From a virus: DNA of 64,000 nt. Each line of letters opens with the position of its first letter. Positions within the stretch are counted from its first letter, which is position 1. The DNA lies in the IMG/VR virus record IMGVR_UViG_3300020156_000021, positions 64,001 to 128,000 of that record. One strand, written 5' to 3'. Positions 51,441 through 59,638 of this stretch are shown here, piece after piece. The notes beneath the pieces are model-generated. The model saw only the letters and a list, made by a program, of their open reading frames with translations, made no database searches and was not told where the DNA came from. The translations under genes and the position numbers were made by a program.

Positions 51441-51641
51441 TTAACCCCTTAAAGGTAATCTTACTTCAATATAATTTTTTCTGTTTCCATGACTATGATA
51501 TTTTTTACCTCCAGTTAACGGACAACAATGAGGCTTTGTTTTACCTTTAAATATCGGAACATCTTTACATTCTTTATTTTTACATGTATAAGCATTAAAG
51601 AAATCCAAAAATTCTCCATACTCACATTCACTACATTTCAT
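51441..51641 (-). CDS. Cys-rich protein, 66 aa
   Basis: CSECEYGEF, TCKNKEC and HCCP suggest a zinc site at both ends. Unknown. Confidence 0.6.
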   Translation of the reverse strand: MKCSECEYGEFLDFFNAYTCKNKECKDVPIFKGKTKPHCCPLTGGKKYHSHGNRKNYIEVRLPLRG

Positions 51642-51682
51642 ACTACTATCCTTTCATAATTGAATCTACATTTTGTAATTAT

Positions 51683-51811
51683 TCATTTATTTTTAATCCA
51701 ATCTTTAAATAATTGTTGTTGAAGTTCTATTATTTCATGCGTAAGTTTATCTCTTTCGGTTAGTTTTTCTGCCAGTAGGCTTTGCATTTTTCCTCTTTCC
51801 TCTTCACTCAT
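51683..51811 (-). CDS. coiled-coil micro-protein, 42 aa
   Basis: ATG 51811 with AAAGGAG; MSEEERGKMQSLLAEKL then Leu/Glu/Gln heptads. Probably a dimerising helix. Unknown. Confidence 0.6.
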   Translation of the reverse strand: MSEEERGKMQSLLAEKLTERDKLTHEIIELQQQLFKDWIKNK

Positions 51812-51838
51812 TTTATACACTCCTTTTTAATAAAATGT

Positions 51839-52078
51839 CTAATTGGTTTCAATCAATGGTTTCCAAGATAAAACCGCACTTCTAAAGAATATATCAGGAT
51901 CACCATCACTTTTTACACGCATATCTCCAACTATTTGACCAATAACTACAAATTCATCCATCATTAATTTACAACGCAAGTACACATCTTTGAAATCTTT
52001 TGGTGGATTTTCTTTTACTGAAATCCAACCATCTTCTAATAACTTATTATCATGTGTTCCATTTGCAATAAATCCCAT
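51839..52078 (-). CDS. DUF551-like protein, 79 aa
   Basis: GWISVKENPPKDFKDVYLRC and SAVLSWKPL are hallmark ends of the short DUF551 proteins of phages (WIPVSERLP...WMPLP-type). AAGGAGG upstream. Function unknown. Confidence 0.65.
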   Translation of the reverse strand: MGFIANGTHDNKLLEDGWISVKENPPKDFKDVYLRCKLMMDEFVVIGQIVGDMRVKSDGDPDIFFRSAVLSWKPLIETN

Positions 52079-52131
52079 AATAACCTCCTTAACTATTCAC
52101 GAAATACCGATTTTATTTCACTAATAATTTT

Positions 52132-52239
52132 AATATATCCTGCCATCTATAGCAGTATGGTACGATGACCTCCAGCCATCCTTCAATGACTTTGAACTAG
52201 GTTATTGGCTTCTTCTGTTCGCCTAATGCCGGATATATT
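52132..52239 (-). ncRNA. 108-nt structured RNA with 9-bp closing stem
   Basis: AATATATCC and GGATATATT close the element. Inside are GGC...GCC, TTCAA-AGTCA-TTGAA, GATG...CATC and CTGC...GCAG small hairpins. Position: a gene-free spacer between 52257 and 52078. No riboswitch class could be recognised by eye. Confidence 0.5.
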
Positions 52240-52256
52240 GTTAACAAATCCCCGTT

Positions 52257-52598
52257 TTATCTCAATTTATATCTTATATATTCTATAACATCTTCTTGCC
52301 TATACCAAGTATCTTCCCAATAATGTATTCCTAATTCCTGCCTTGCCCTACCAAACACACATTGATGTTCTATATAAACTTTATAAGGATTATGTTTATT
52401 CGGATCATAAGTTATAGTCATATTATAATAATTGTAATCTACAAACATCATTATATAATTTTGTTCAGTATCAAGTTTATTATCAAAGTTATAGGTTGCT
52501 TTTACGGGCTTTTTATCACTATTCCAACTTGGTTTAGCCTTTTTCCTGTTTAAATGCCCTATTATCTTATCAAAATATTTTTCACTACTATCTATCAT
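52257..52598 (-). CDS. hypothetical protein, 113 aa
   Basis: Start at ATG 52598 (GAGGGTTAAG). Tyr-rich (YIMMFVDYNYYNMTITYDPNK), likely beta sheet. Its stop is just upstream of the structured RNA. Unknown. Confidence 0.6.
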   Translation of the reverse strand: MIDSSEKYFDKIIGHLNRKKAKPSWNSDKKPVKATYNFDNKLDTEQNYIMMFVDYNYYNMTITYDPNKHNPYKVYIEHQCVFGRARQELGIHYWEDTWYRQEDVIEYIRYKLR

Positions 52599-52641
52599 CT
52601 TAACCCTCACATAATACAAAATCGCTGTTTTATTTAAACTT

Positions 52642-52836
52642 TTAAAAATCATTATAATCAGGAATGTCTATCCAATGTTTAGCTTCATAAACGGCATCAT
52701 TAACTAAATGTAAAAACTGTCCTCTATTCATATCATTATAGCCTAAGTCAACTAACTTATCGCCTTTTGATACTGCTCTATCGGTAGCTACGTATAATGC
52801 ATGAACTAACTTTTCAATTGTCTCTTTTGCATCCAT
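52642..52836 (-). CDS. helical protein, 64 aa, paralogue of 49223
   Basis: Shares KETIEKLVHALYVAT and VDLGYNDMNRGQF with the 49223 gene. AAGGAGTTTTTTAA upstream. Unknown. Confidence 0.65.
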   Translation of the reverse strand: MDAKETIEKLVHALYVATDRAVSKGDKLVDLGYNDMNRGQFLHLVNDAVYEAKHWIDIPDYNDF

Positions 52837-52878
52837 TTAAAAAACTCCTTCTAACTTAATATAGATTATAAGTTTGGT

Positions 52879-53058
52879 TTACTTTTTAATATAAGGTTTA
52901 AGTATTTCATCTATTTCTTTTTGACTTACTCCATTAAGTAAATCTGTCCATCCATGAAATATTTTACTTTCTAAATCGGTCATTCTTCTACCTCGAATAA
53001 CATATTCACGTTCTTCACAATATATTTTTCTAAGTAACTTTCTATCATTACAATTCAT
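52879..53058 (-). CDS. hypothetical protein, 59 aa
   Basis: Start at ATG 53058 (AAAGGTGAGATA); basic N-terminus with EEREYVIRGRRM. Unknown. Confidence 0.55.
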   Translation of the reverse strand: MNCNDRKLLRKIYCEEREYVIRGRRMTDLESKIFHGWTDLLNGVSQKEIDEILKPYIKK

Positions 53059-53086
53059 TATCTCACCTTTATTCCAAATAGCAGTT

Positions 53087-53514
53087 TCATCCAAAAACGA
53101 CCTTATTATGTTTTATAACTTTATTCCAATAACCGTAAGGAAAACTCCAGAATTTATGATTATTAGGAATACACTCATCAATACATCTAGTACCCTTATA
53201 ATAATCTTTCTCAGCATGAACACACGTATTACTAGAACTAATATGAGCATATTTTTCGTGTTTTACTATATTCTCAAGCTCTTTTAATGTAATATTATCT
53301 TTAAGATTCTCATGATCTTTAAATGCTTTACCTATAGAATCAAAAGATAATTTATTTCGTATATACCATTTTAAGATTTCTTTTTTATCTTCAACTCTTA
53401 AATTCTTCTAAATAATATCTCAAAGGTCTATTCTTTTCATTAATTTCAAATTGATCAAGTTTAAATTTCCCAATTTGCCCTGGCTTCAAATATTTATACA
53501 TTTCAAAATACATT
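53087..53514 (-). pseudogene. hypothetical gene with two frameshifts
   Basis: From ATG 53514 (8 bases after GGAGG) the frame reads MYFEMYKYLKPGQIGKFK, then shifts (extra base near 53461), continues KLDQFEINEKNRPLRYYLEEF, then shifts again near 53400 into LRVEDKKEILKWYIRNK and on to TGA 53087 (C-terminal half contains CVHAEKDYYKGTRC). All three segments look like one ~140-aa protein. Function unknown. Confidence 0.5.
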
Positions 53515-53554
53515 TTCATATCCTCCAATATCATGATGAAAAGTTGCTTTCATC

Positions 53555-53842
53555 TTAATCATTATTTACAATAAGTAAATCGAGAACTTCTTTCAATTTA
53601 TTGTTAAGCATATTTTTTGTATCATTCTTAAGGTCCATATCTTCTGTCAAAGTTTCAATAATACCATTAATTGCATTAATATAATCTGTTTCTGCAATAT
53701 ACTTTTTAAAACAAATCATATCATTACTAATATGCAATTCTAATGGATCGCCCTCTTTAATATTGAAAGTCCTCCTGATTTCCTTCGGTATAACTACTCT
53801 ACCTAAATCGTCAATTCTTCTAATAATACCTGTATTATTCAT
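53555..53842 (-). CDS. AbrB/SpoVT-like transition regulator
   Basis: 95 aa: GIIRRIDDLGRVVIPKEIRRTF is the classic swapped-hairpin DNA-binding motif (residues 4-25), followed by an acidic C-terminal helix. By family it binds AT-rich DNA as a dimer or tetramer. It sits among small genes, with its own AGGAGG. Could sense or steer host stage. Confidence 0.85.
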   Translation of the reverse strand: MNNTGIIRRIDDLGRVVIPKEIRRTFNIKEGDPLELHISNDMICFKKYIAETDYINAINGIIETLTEDMDLKNDTKNMLNNKLKEVLDLLIVNND

Positions 53843-53893
53843 ATTAAATATTTCCTCCTCTTTTAATAAAATGCAAATTTCAAATCAATATGT

Positions 53894-53917
53894 ATAGGGG
53901 TATATCTCAACCCCTAT
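53894..53917 (-). other. hairpin over the stop of the 56-aa gene
   Basis: ATAGGGGT and ACCCCTAT (8 bp) with an 8-base loop include the TAG at 53914. No following U-tract. Confidence 0.5.
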
Positions 53918-54084
53918 TCAATTTCATCCTCCATAACATATACAGTCTCGCCATTAACATCCAATTCTACAACTTGATCTTCTTCATATAAATTTGTTAC
54001 TATTCCTTTTGTCCCTTCTACCAAGCCTGTATCTGCCGCATTGTCAACAGTAGTCTCAACTTCCTGACCAATTTCAAACTTCAT
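53914..54084 (-). CDS. acidic protein, 56 aa
   Basis: ATG 54084 with AGGAGGT; MKFEIGQEVETTVDNAAD then acidic strands, a likely small beta-barrel (like ProQ/Hfq-size proteins) with no Cys. Follows a strong promoter. Confidence 0.65.
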   Translation of the reverse strand: MKFEIGQEVETTVDNAADTGLVEGTKGIVTNLYEEDQVVELDVNGETVYVMEDEIE

Positions 54085-54135
54085 AGCTATACCTCCTATT
54101 ATATCATGGATAACCTTTATTTACCACCTAATATT

Positions 54136-54164
54136 ATCTTATCATGTTACTGCTTTTTTGTCAA
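54136..54164 (-). promoter_or_regulatory. sigma-A-type promoter
   Basis: TTGACA 54159-54164, TAAGAT 54136-54141, spacing 17. The AATATTAAAATAAAT box upstream is identical over ~25 bases to that at 8660-8680. Drives the 56-aa and AbrB genes. Confidence 0.85.
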
Positions 54165-54193
54165 CATTTATTTTAATATTATTATAAACAAAA

Positions 54194-54394
54194 TTATTTC
54201 TTTATATACTCTTCTGCTGCTTTTTTGCATTCTTCAAAATCCTCATAAAATGACGATTGATACTGCCTCTCATCTTTAAAAATTACTTGAAAATGATACT
54301 GATGATTTAAACATTTAATTTTAACTACACAATTTTTATTTCTGCCAACCCATGTTCTGTATAAATGTCTCTTTTTAATTTCTTTGAATCTCAT
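54194..54394 (-). CDS. small basic protein, 66 aa, paralogue of 54463
   Basis: MRFKEIKKRHLYRTWVGRNKN; matches the start of 54463 (MVFRKIKKWDFRETWFNKSRK) and shares an E-C-K-A end. Likely duplicates. ATG 54394 (second of two close ATGs). Unknown. Confidence 0.55.
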   Translation of the reverse strand: MRFKEIKKRHLYRTWVGRNKNCVVKIKCLNHQYHFQVIFKDERQYQSSFYEDFEECKKAAEEYIKK

Positions 54395-54440
54395 TAGCAT
54401 TCAACCCTTTGTCGTTTCTATATATATTCGACAAAATGAT

Positions 54441-54464
54441 AAAAAATAAAGGGGTAATGCCCCT
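54441..54464 (-). terminator. intrinsic terminator with minus-strand T-tract
   Basis: AGGGG-CATTA-CCCCT hairpin (54450-54464) followed on the minus strand by TTTATTTTTTATC (54441-54449 and below). It overlaps the stop of the 54463 gene. This is the one 3' hairpin here with a proper U-run. Confidence 0.75.
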
Positions 54465-54738
54465 ATAAATTTTTCTTGTACCATTTTTCAAGAGCATCTT
54501 TACATGCTTCATATGTATCAAAATTAATTCCTTCGTCTAGACTATTATATTTAATACAATCACTATTAAGTAAATTTTTTCTTTTTTGTTCGGTACAAGA
54601 AATTGAAAAATGATAAAAACCATTCAATTGTAATGCACTCTTTGGCGTATGGTGTATATATGCAATTATCCCTGTTTTCCGGCTCTTGTTGAACCACGTT
54701 TCTCTAAAATCCCATTTTTTTATCTTTCTGAACACCAT
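54463..54738 (-). CDS. small protein, 91 aa, paralogue of 54194
   Basis: ATG 54738 is 9 bases after GGGAG. Similar first 25 residues to 54194, then extra body. Unknown. Confidence 0.55.
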   Translation of the reverse strand: MVFRKIKKWDFRETWFNKSRKTGIIAYIHHTPKSALQLNGFYHFSISCTEQKRKNLLNSDCIKYNSLDEGINFDTYEACKDALEKWYKKNL

Positions 54739-54806
54739 CAATATCATCTCCCTAACTTATGTATGACTCTCTAAGATGATATTGCTTAACGCCAAAGAAA
54801 TATGTA

Positions 54807-54825
54807 TAGACGGAATAACCGTCTA
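54807..54825 (-). other. hairpin over the stop of the XRE gene
   Basis: TAGACGG-AATAA-CCGTCTA includes the stop at 54823; no following U-tract. Confidence 0.5.
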
Positions 54826-55218
54826 AATAATTTGCTTAATTAATTGTTTTACAACATCAAGAGCATCAATGGTTATTTGTGATAATTCACTATTCATTTC
54901 AATATCATAAAATCGGTTATTATCTTGTTTAAGCTGATCCTGTATTTTATTAAGCATAACCCCTATATCATTATCATTCAACCCTTCTTTTGTATTAATA
55001 ACGTAATTGTCTTCACTGTCTCGTAAAAGCTGGTCTAAAGTTATGTGAAAATAATCAGCTATTACCATAAGTCTTTCTAAATTAACAGTTTTGAAATCTT
55101 TACGTTTCCGTAATTCTAAAAGCCAATCTCCAGGTAAGCCTAACTTTTTTCCAAAGTCAGCATAATTTTTACAATCTGCTCTTTCCCTTAATATATCGAG
55201 TTTATCTCCAAATTCCAT
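54823..55218 (-). CDS. XRE-family regulator
   Basis: 131 aa from ATG 55218. YADFGKKLGLPGDWLLELRKRKDFKTVNLERLMVIADYFHITLDQLL is a Cro/CI-type helix-turn-helix. C-terminal helical part for dimerisation. Located at the end of the DndB-like/recombinase-like block; likely a lysogeny regulator. Confidence 0.75.
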   Translation of the reverse strand: MEFGDKLDILRERADCKNYADFGKKLGLPGDWLLELRKRKDFKTVNLERLMVIADYFHITLDQLLRDSEDNYVINTKEGLNDNDIGVMLNKIQDQLKQDNNRFYDIEMNSELSQITIDALDVVKQLIKQII

Positions 55219-55229
55219 AACACACCATC

Positions 55230-55622
55230 CTATTGCCATTTATTGTTTGTGTAGCTAAAAGAGTTTTTTAATTTATTTTTTGTGAACACTAAAGTCAGTC
55301 GTTCAGTCGAAAATATTAAAGATTCAGGGTTTAACCATTCTTCATTACTATCTTCTAAATTACATAAATACCAATCACTTGGTTGATTAACAATAGTAAC
55401 TAAACTTCCTATTCCCTTATCAATACTTTTTAACAATCGGTAATTAGTTTTTCTTAATAATTCATTTAGCACATTAAATCCTTCTTCTTTAATTAAATCA
55501 TCTAGCACATCTATTTGAGCATTAATTCCGACTATTGTCTTATTTGTATAACCCTTTTGTGTAAGACCTTCTTTAATATGATTTAATATCTTTCGCTTAT
55601 ATAGCATTGTTTCTAATATCAT
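55230..55622 (-). CDS. hypothetical protein, 130 aa
   Basis: ATG 55622 (GGTGATT) overlapping the recombinase-like stop. Helix then strand-rich C-terminal (WLNPESLIFSTERLTLVFTKN). In SPbeta-like clusters the same slot holds unknown proteins (recalled, uncertain). Confidence 0.55.
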   Translation of the reverse strand: MILETMLYKRKILNHIKEGLTQKGYTNKTIVGINAQIDVLDDLIKEEGFNVLNELLRKTNYRLLKSIDKGIGSLVTIVNQPSDWYLCNLEDSNEEWLNPESLIFSTERLTLVFTKNKLKNSFSYTNNKWQ

Positions 55623-55624
55623 AA

Positions 55625-56611
55625 TCACCACTCCAATGCTAAGTATTGTTGTACAAGGTCTTTTAAATTGTAAACATATCTTGTCGGATCACCACTACCA
55701 TAATCATATCTTTCACAAATTTTAATATAATCTTCAATCTCAAGACTACCTTTTTCTGCTAACATTTGTTTTGCCATAGTAATCATGCCGGAAAAATATA
55801 GTGAATTAATAGTAAGGTATTTATTACCTACATATCCTTGAATTCTATGCATCCTTGAGTTAAGCATTACAGGATTAAACAAATCATATTTGTTTTTCCC
55901 TGGCACACGAAAAACATAATTCCCAACTTTATTTACATAATTTTTCTTAATAGGCACTTTTACATTAGTTGTTTCTTCTCCATTATTTCCAATATATTCT
56001 TCGTCTTGCTGCGCTCTATAAAATAAATCCATTGTATTATCACTTACTTGAATTACTCTTATTTCTCCATTGTTTTTCTGAAGAATTAATCTATTATTCT
56101 TAAAATCAACACTCTTTTCATCTATTTGAAGATTAATTATTTCTTCACAAGTAGCATCTTTTTGTGTTCTTCCCCTAATTCCCTGATATGCAGCTTCCAA
56201 AATCGCTTTATCTTGATAATTTATTAGTTTAACTTGATATTCTTTTAGTTGTTCAGGACTTGTATAACGATATTTTAAAGCTTGTAAATTGACAAAATTT
56301 CCAGCTTCTTCGATAGTAAATGTTGCCAACCGATTCTCCATATGTGAAACTAAACCTTTATCAATACAAAAATCTATATATTTACGTAGAATAGACAAAT
56401 TTTTTGCTATAGTTCTTGTACTAGTATTTTTAAATTGCATTGCAACCATTTCTCTTAATTCAGAGTGCGACATATTGTATATGCTTTTACCTATAGTATC
56501 TTCATAATCATCAGCCAGACGTAAAATAAATGTCATGGATTGAGCCGTACCTGTTGGTTTTGTTTCTAAAAATTCATTTTTTATATCAGATTGAACTTTA
56601 AATTCTATCAT
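55625..56611 (-). CDS. catalytically dead tyrosine-recombinase-fold protein (MrpR/YopR-like)
   Basis: 328 aa. A SAM-like N-terminal domain is followed by a recombinase-like core: GIRGRTQKD retains box I-like Arg, but the HxLRH segment is replaced by INSLYFSGM and no attacking Tyr in a (G/S)H...Y context is visible. This size and loss match SPbeta YopR (MrpR), a repressor with a dead recombinase fold. Neighbours fit. Functional transfer is inference. Confidence 0.65.
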   Translation of the reverse strand: MIEFKVQSDIKNEFLETKPTGTAQSMTFILRLADDYEDTIGKSIYNMSHSELREMVAMQFKNTSTRTIAKNLSILRKYIDFCIDKGLVSHMENRLATFTIEEAGNFVNLQALKYRYTSPEQLKEYQVKLINYQDKAILEAAYQGIRGRTQKDATCEEIINLQIDEKSVDFKNNRLILQKNNGEIRVIQVSDNTMDLFYRAQQDEEYIGNNGEETTNVKVPIKKNYVNKVGNYVFRVPGKNKYDLFNPVMLNSRMHRIQGYVGNKYLTINSLYFSGMITMAKQMLAEKGSLEIEDYIKICERYDYGSGDPTRYVYNLKDLVQQYLALEW

Positions 56612-57948
56612 AACACTATTCCCTCCTTAAATAGATTATATAATTTATATCTTAATGTCTTGTTAGCATCTCCTGTACCTATCAATCCGATATCTCTCCA
56701 CAAGGTATTGTTTTTGTCGAAATCAATAGAATCCATTTTATGTTTAAGAAGTTCTTTCCAATCTTTATTACCATATAAAGCTTTAGATAAAGCAATATAA
56801 CCATAAAATATGTTTTTATGATTAATATTGCTTGATTCTTTAATCTGATATGGCTTCACAATAAACTCATCAGTATATAAACCCATAAGATAATCAGTAA
56901 CTTCTATTATCCATCTAGCAATATTTCTGATATTGATACCGACTTTTAACTCATCTTCATAATTTTCCTTTATTGCATGGGCAATAATACTCTTTTTTGT
57001 TAAAGCACGATTTAATTTAATATAAGAATCATCATCCTTCATAACTTTAGCAAGTTCAGACAATCTGTCATCCATAATAGCATCTACAATAAGATTTTCC
57101 GACTTATTATAGTCTTTGGATTCAATATATTCTCGTTTAATAGGTTTTTGTTTATCAATTTCAACCATATAATCATGAGCTTCTTTTTCGGTCATATTTG
57201 TAATTGTCATTTGCCAGTTAAATTGGATATTAGAATTATTTTCGCAAGCCAAAGCACTAGCAACTTTTCTATGATAACCATCTATAATATTAATAAAACT
57301 ACCTTCTTCTATAGTCAAGGTTCTATTTTTACTATTATATATAATTCTATCTTCACCAGTACGTAAAACATTTAACTTAATGGTTGTTGGAAATTGTTTA
57401 CCATCTAAAAGTCTTTCTTTGATTTCATTAACCTTATTTGTATCTAAATTTATTTTTTCTCCTGCTACAGTTATCTTAGGATTACGCTGTGTTCTGAAAT
57501 TATATATTAATAAATTTTCAGCATCTAATTTATTCAATTGTTGTATCGACATTACAAATTGCCAAGTCTTCTCATTAACCTGCTGTACATCTTCAAAAAC
57601 AATAGGATATATGTTTTTCGATGTAGATACTTCTTCTTTATATCCCTTCCACTTATCACATTCAACCTTAGTAAAATAATCTTCAACATTTATTTCAATG
57701 TCTGTTTTACCTTTCAAGGCATTACTAAGAGAATAAGTGAATAGAAATAAAAATCTAATATCTTCTTCACTATCAGTTAATGTATTTAAATCCAATCGTT
57801 CTGAAAATGCCCAGGAAGCCCTTAAAGCATTCAACCCTCTGGACTTAAATTCATCACCGATAGCTTGTTTAACATCATTCATATATCCTATTTCAGTAAT
57901 TATATTTCTAAGTCGTTCTTTTAATTGTGTCTCTTTTTCTTTTAACAT
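56608..57948 (-). CDS. DndB/ParB-like DNA-associated protein (YopQ-like?)
   Basis: 446 aa from ATG 57948 (GGTGGA). LLDGKQFPTTIKLNVL, SFINIIDGYHRKVASALA and NMTEKEAHDYMVEIDKQKPI are typical of the DGQHR/DndB and ParB-like fold, which senses or binds DNA. C-terminal part helical. Precedes the MrpR-like gene by a 4-base overlap, the same order as SPbeta yopQ-yopR as far as I recall. Has a strong promoter upstream. Confidence 0.65.
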   Translation of the reverse strand: MLKEKETQLKERLRNIITEIGYMNDVKQAIGDEFKSRGLNALRASWAFSERLDLNTLTDSEEDIRFLFLFTYSLSNALKGKTDIEINVEDYFTKVECDKWKGYKEEVSTSKNIYPIVFEDVQQVNEKTWQFVMSIQQLNKLDAENLLIYNFRTQRNPKITVAGEKINLDTNKVNEIKERLLDGKQFPTTIKLNVLRTGEDRIIYNSKNRTLTIEEGSFINIIDGYHRKVASALACENNSNIQFNWQMTITNMTEKEAHDYMVEIDKQKPIKREYIESKDYNKSENLIVDAIMDDRLSELAKVMKDDDSYIKLNRALTKKSIIAHAIKENYEDELKVGINIRNIARWIIEVTDYLMGLYTDEFIVKPYQIKESSNINHKNIFYGYIALSKALYGNKDWKELLKHKMDSIDFDKNNTLWRDIGLIGTGDANKTLRYKLYNLFKEGIVL

Positions 57949-57987
57949 GAAAAAATCCACCCACTCTCAATAATTATATTATGTATT

Positions 57988-58016
57988 ATCTTAGCATAAT
58001 TGTGCCCTAGAGTCAA
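57988..58016 (-). promoter_or_regulatory. promoter of the DndB-like operon with operator-like palindrome
   Basis: TTGACT 58011-58016 and TAAGAT 57988-57993, spacing 17. Within the spacer, GCATAATTGTGC (57994-58005) is a near-perfect inverted repeat, a plausible operator between -35 and -10. Confidence 0.7.
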
Positions 58017-58040
58017 TGGATTTATTCATTATTTTATCAT

Positions 58041-58298
58041 TTAGCACTTTTGTACAATTATTTCCCCAAAAGGTATATCTATTAAGCTAACCTCCATTAT
58101 ACTAAAACTAATAATTAATTTGATTTTATTGCTGATTTGTTGCAATCTATGTAGTATGTTTTGTACTTCATTTATATCTGCATATAATCTTAATCCATCA
58201 CAACGTCCAGTACAGCTTATGTATATCCACTTATTGTTATCCCTTTGGTATGATCTTTGAGATGCATAATTCCCTCGATTGTCTTTAATACAGTACAT
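58041..58298 (-). CDS. small protein under SOS-type control, 85 aa
   Basis: ATG 58298 after GAAAGGAG. MYCIKDNRGNYASQRSYQRDN then beta-like segments and a helix. Promoter TTGATT/TACAAT and a LexA box lie just upstream. A candidate for a prophage-induction signal (anti-repressor); no family recognised. Confidence 0.6.
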   Translation of the reverse strand: MYCIKDNRGNYASQRSYQRDNNKWIYISCTGRCDGLRLYADINEVQNILHRLQQISNKIKLIISFSIMEVSLIDIPFGEIIVQKC

Positions 58299-58318
58299 TA
58301 TTTTTTTCTCCTTTCTGC

Positions 58319-58332
58319 AGAACATGTGTTCG
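58319..58332. promoter_or_regulatory. LexA (DinR) box
   Basis: CGAACACATGTTCT read on the minus strand; consensus CGAACnnnnGTTCG matches in 12 of 14 positions. It covers about +1 to +14 of the promoter at 58340-58368, an ideal place for SOS repression. Confidence 0.75.
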
Positions 58333-58339
58333 TAATATT

Positions 58340-58368
58340 ATTGTAGCAGACCTCCCCTTTAAAATCAA
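58340..58368 (-). promoter_or_regulatory. promoter overlapping a LexA box
   Basis: TTGATT 58363-58368, TACAAT 58340-58345, spacing 17. LexA-type box at 58319-58332. Confidence 0.75.
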
Positions 58369-58390
58369 GTAGTGAAAAATTTTTTATTTG

Positions 58391-58513
58391 TGAAAACATA
58401 TTTTCATTTTACTCCCTAATTATTATAATAACAATACTAACCTATCGACATGATTCGACATTTTATGCGTTATTTTTGTACTATTTTGTTTACATTTCTT
58501 CATTTGTAAACAA
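58391..58513. promoter_or_regulatory. cluster of operator-like repeats
   Basis: TGAAAA-CATA-TTTTCA inverted repeat at 58391-58406; TCGACAT direct repeats at 58445-58451 and 58455-58461 (10-base pitch); TTGTTTACA and TGTAAACAA inverted repeat at 58486-58494 and 58505-58513. No gene occupies 58299-58513. Likely repressor or activator sites, identity unknown. Confidence 0.55.
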
Positions 58514-58777
58514 TTATATACAACACCTTCTACCTAATTTATTCATATCATGTTTATGTATTTGATAAAAAATATCTGAAATTTGTTCTGATTTATATTG
58601 TACATGAGATTGATTTATATTGTGCTTTTTGTTAAAATGTCTTAAAATCAACTTTTGTCTATATTCTTCAATAATCCATTCATCAAATAGAGATGTGATA
58701 TATACTGCATTTGGAAATATACGACATTTATAATTGTATTTTTCACAACTATCTTTTATTTCCTTTTTGCTCCACAT
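58514..58777 (-). CDS. small protein, 87 aa, paralogue of the 50693 C-terminus
   Basis: EIKDSCEKYNYKCRIFPNAVYIT, then EWIIEEYRQKLILRHFN and QYKSEQISDIFYQIHKHD align with residues ~150-230 of the 232-aa protein at 50693. No catalytic motif seen. A stand-alone version of that domain; a role in control is possible given the operators after it. Confidence 0.6.
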   Translation of the reverse strand: MWSKKEIKDSCEKYNYKCRIFPNAVYITSLFDEWIIEEYRQKLILRHFNKKHNINQSHVQYKSEQISDIFYQIHKHDMNKLGRRCCI

Positions 58778-58809
58778 TTAAACCACCCTTTTGTATATAA
58801 TAATTTACT

Positions 58810-59571
58810 TTATCTTTTTTTCGTTATCCAAAAACGACAATTAATTTTTTCATCACTATTATATTTTCCCCTATAAAAATCTAATACTCTGTCAGTTTCA
58901 TTATTGCTATTAAGTTTAAAATGTTCTACAATAGTAAAACCTGTTTTATTTAGCACCTCTGCTACCTCTTCTAATGTCGGGAAATAAAAGTATATATTAC
59001 CTTCAGATACACTATCTATATAATCGCCGTAATCTTCAATTCTTTTATCTTGTTCTCCCTTACACCATTTATCCAGTTCTAATTTCCAAAACCAGTTATA
59101 TTCTTTTCGGATTCTACGATCATCTGTTGTAAAAATAAAAATACCTTGTTTTTTAAGTACGCGATTAACTTCTTGCAATACTCGTTTTCTATTTTCTCTT
59201 CCTGGTATTAGAACAAGTCCATTAAAAGAAAAAATAACAGCATCAAAAAAGTCATTTTCAAATTCGATTTGCGTAGCGTTATTGCATTTATAAATTATAT
59301 TATAATTTCTTTCTTTTACAATATTCCTTGCCTTTTCAATCAATTGTTCACAAATATCAATACCAAATAAATGTTTATATTCATCTTGATATAAACCAAC
59401 GCTCACTCTACCTGCTCCACAACCAATATCTAATATATTAGCTTCTTTATTTATATATTTATTAAATATTTTCTTTTCCGTATTCCATAAACCAACATCA
59501 GATACAGCATTAATATATTCTTTACAAACATCTGGTTGAGCAAAATAATCATTCATATAGTTACTATCCAT
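58810..59571 (-). CDS. class I SAM-dependent methyltransferase
   Basis: 253 aa. LDIGCGAGRVS (46-56) is the SAM motif I; FGIDICEQLIEKA motif Post I; FFDAVIFSFNGL motif II region. Substrate unknown (small molecule, protein or RNA). Located beside the TPR gene, possibly a host-derived addition to the prophage. Confidence 0.8.
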   Translation of the reverse strand: MDSNYMNDYFAQPDVCKEYINAVSDVGLWNTEKKIFNKYINKEANILDIGCGAGRVSVGLYQDEYKHLFGIDICEQLIEKARNIVKERNYNIIYKCNNATQIEFENDFFDAVIFSFNGLVLIPGRENRKRVLQEVNRVLKKQGIFIFTTDDRRIRKEYNWFWKLELDKWCKGEQDKRIEDYGDYIDSVSEGNIYFYFPTLEEVAEVLNKTGFTIVEHFKLNSNNETDRVLDFYRGKYNSDEKINCRFWITKKR

Positions 59572-59599
59572 ACTTTTACCTCACAACTTATTTTATGAT

Positions 59600-59625
59600 T
59601 ATAGGGAGAAAAAATTCTCCCTATA
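59600..59625 (-). other. 11-bp hairpin after the proline-rich peptide gene
   Basis: TATAGGGAGAA-AAAA-TTCTCCCTATA, symmetrical on both strands, 14 bases past the peptide stop and before the methyltransferase start. No U-tract. May protect or terminate the TPR-peptide transcript. Confidence 0.55.
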
Positions 59626-59638
59626 ATTAACAGCTTGT

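Noticed and set aside
52132-52239. Known riboswitch (cobalamin, THF, preQ1) in this spacer
   Set aside because: The conserved cores of these classes could not be recognised; naming one would be a guess.
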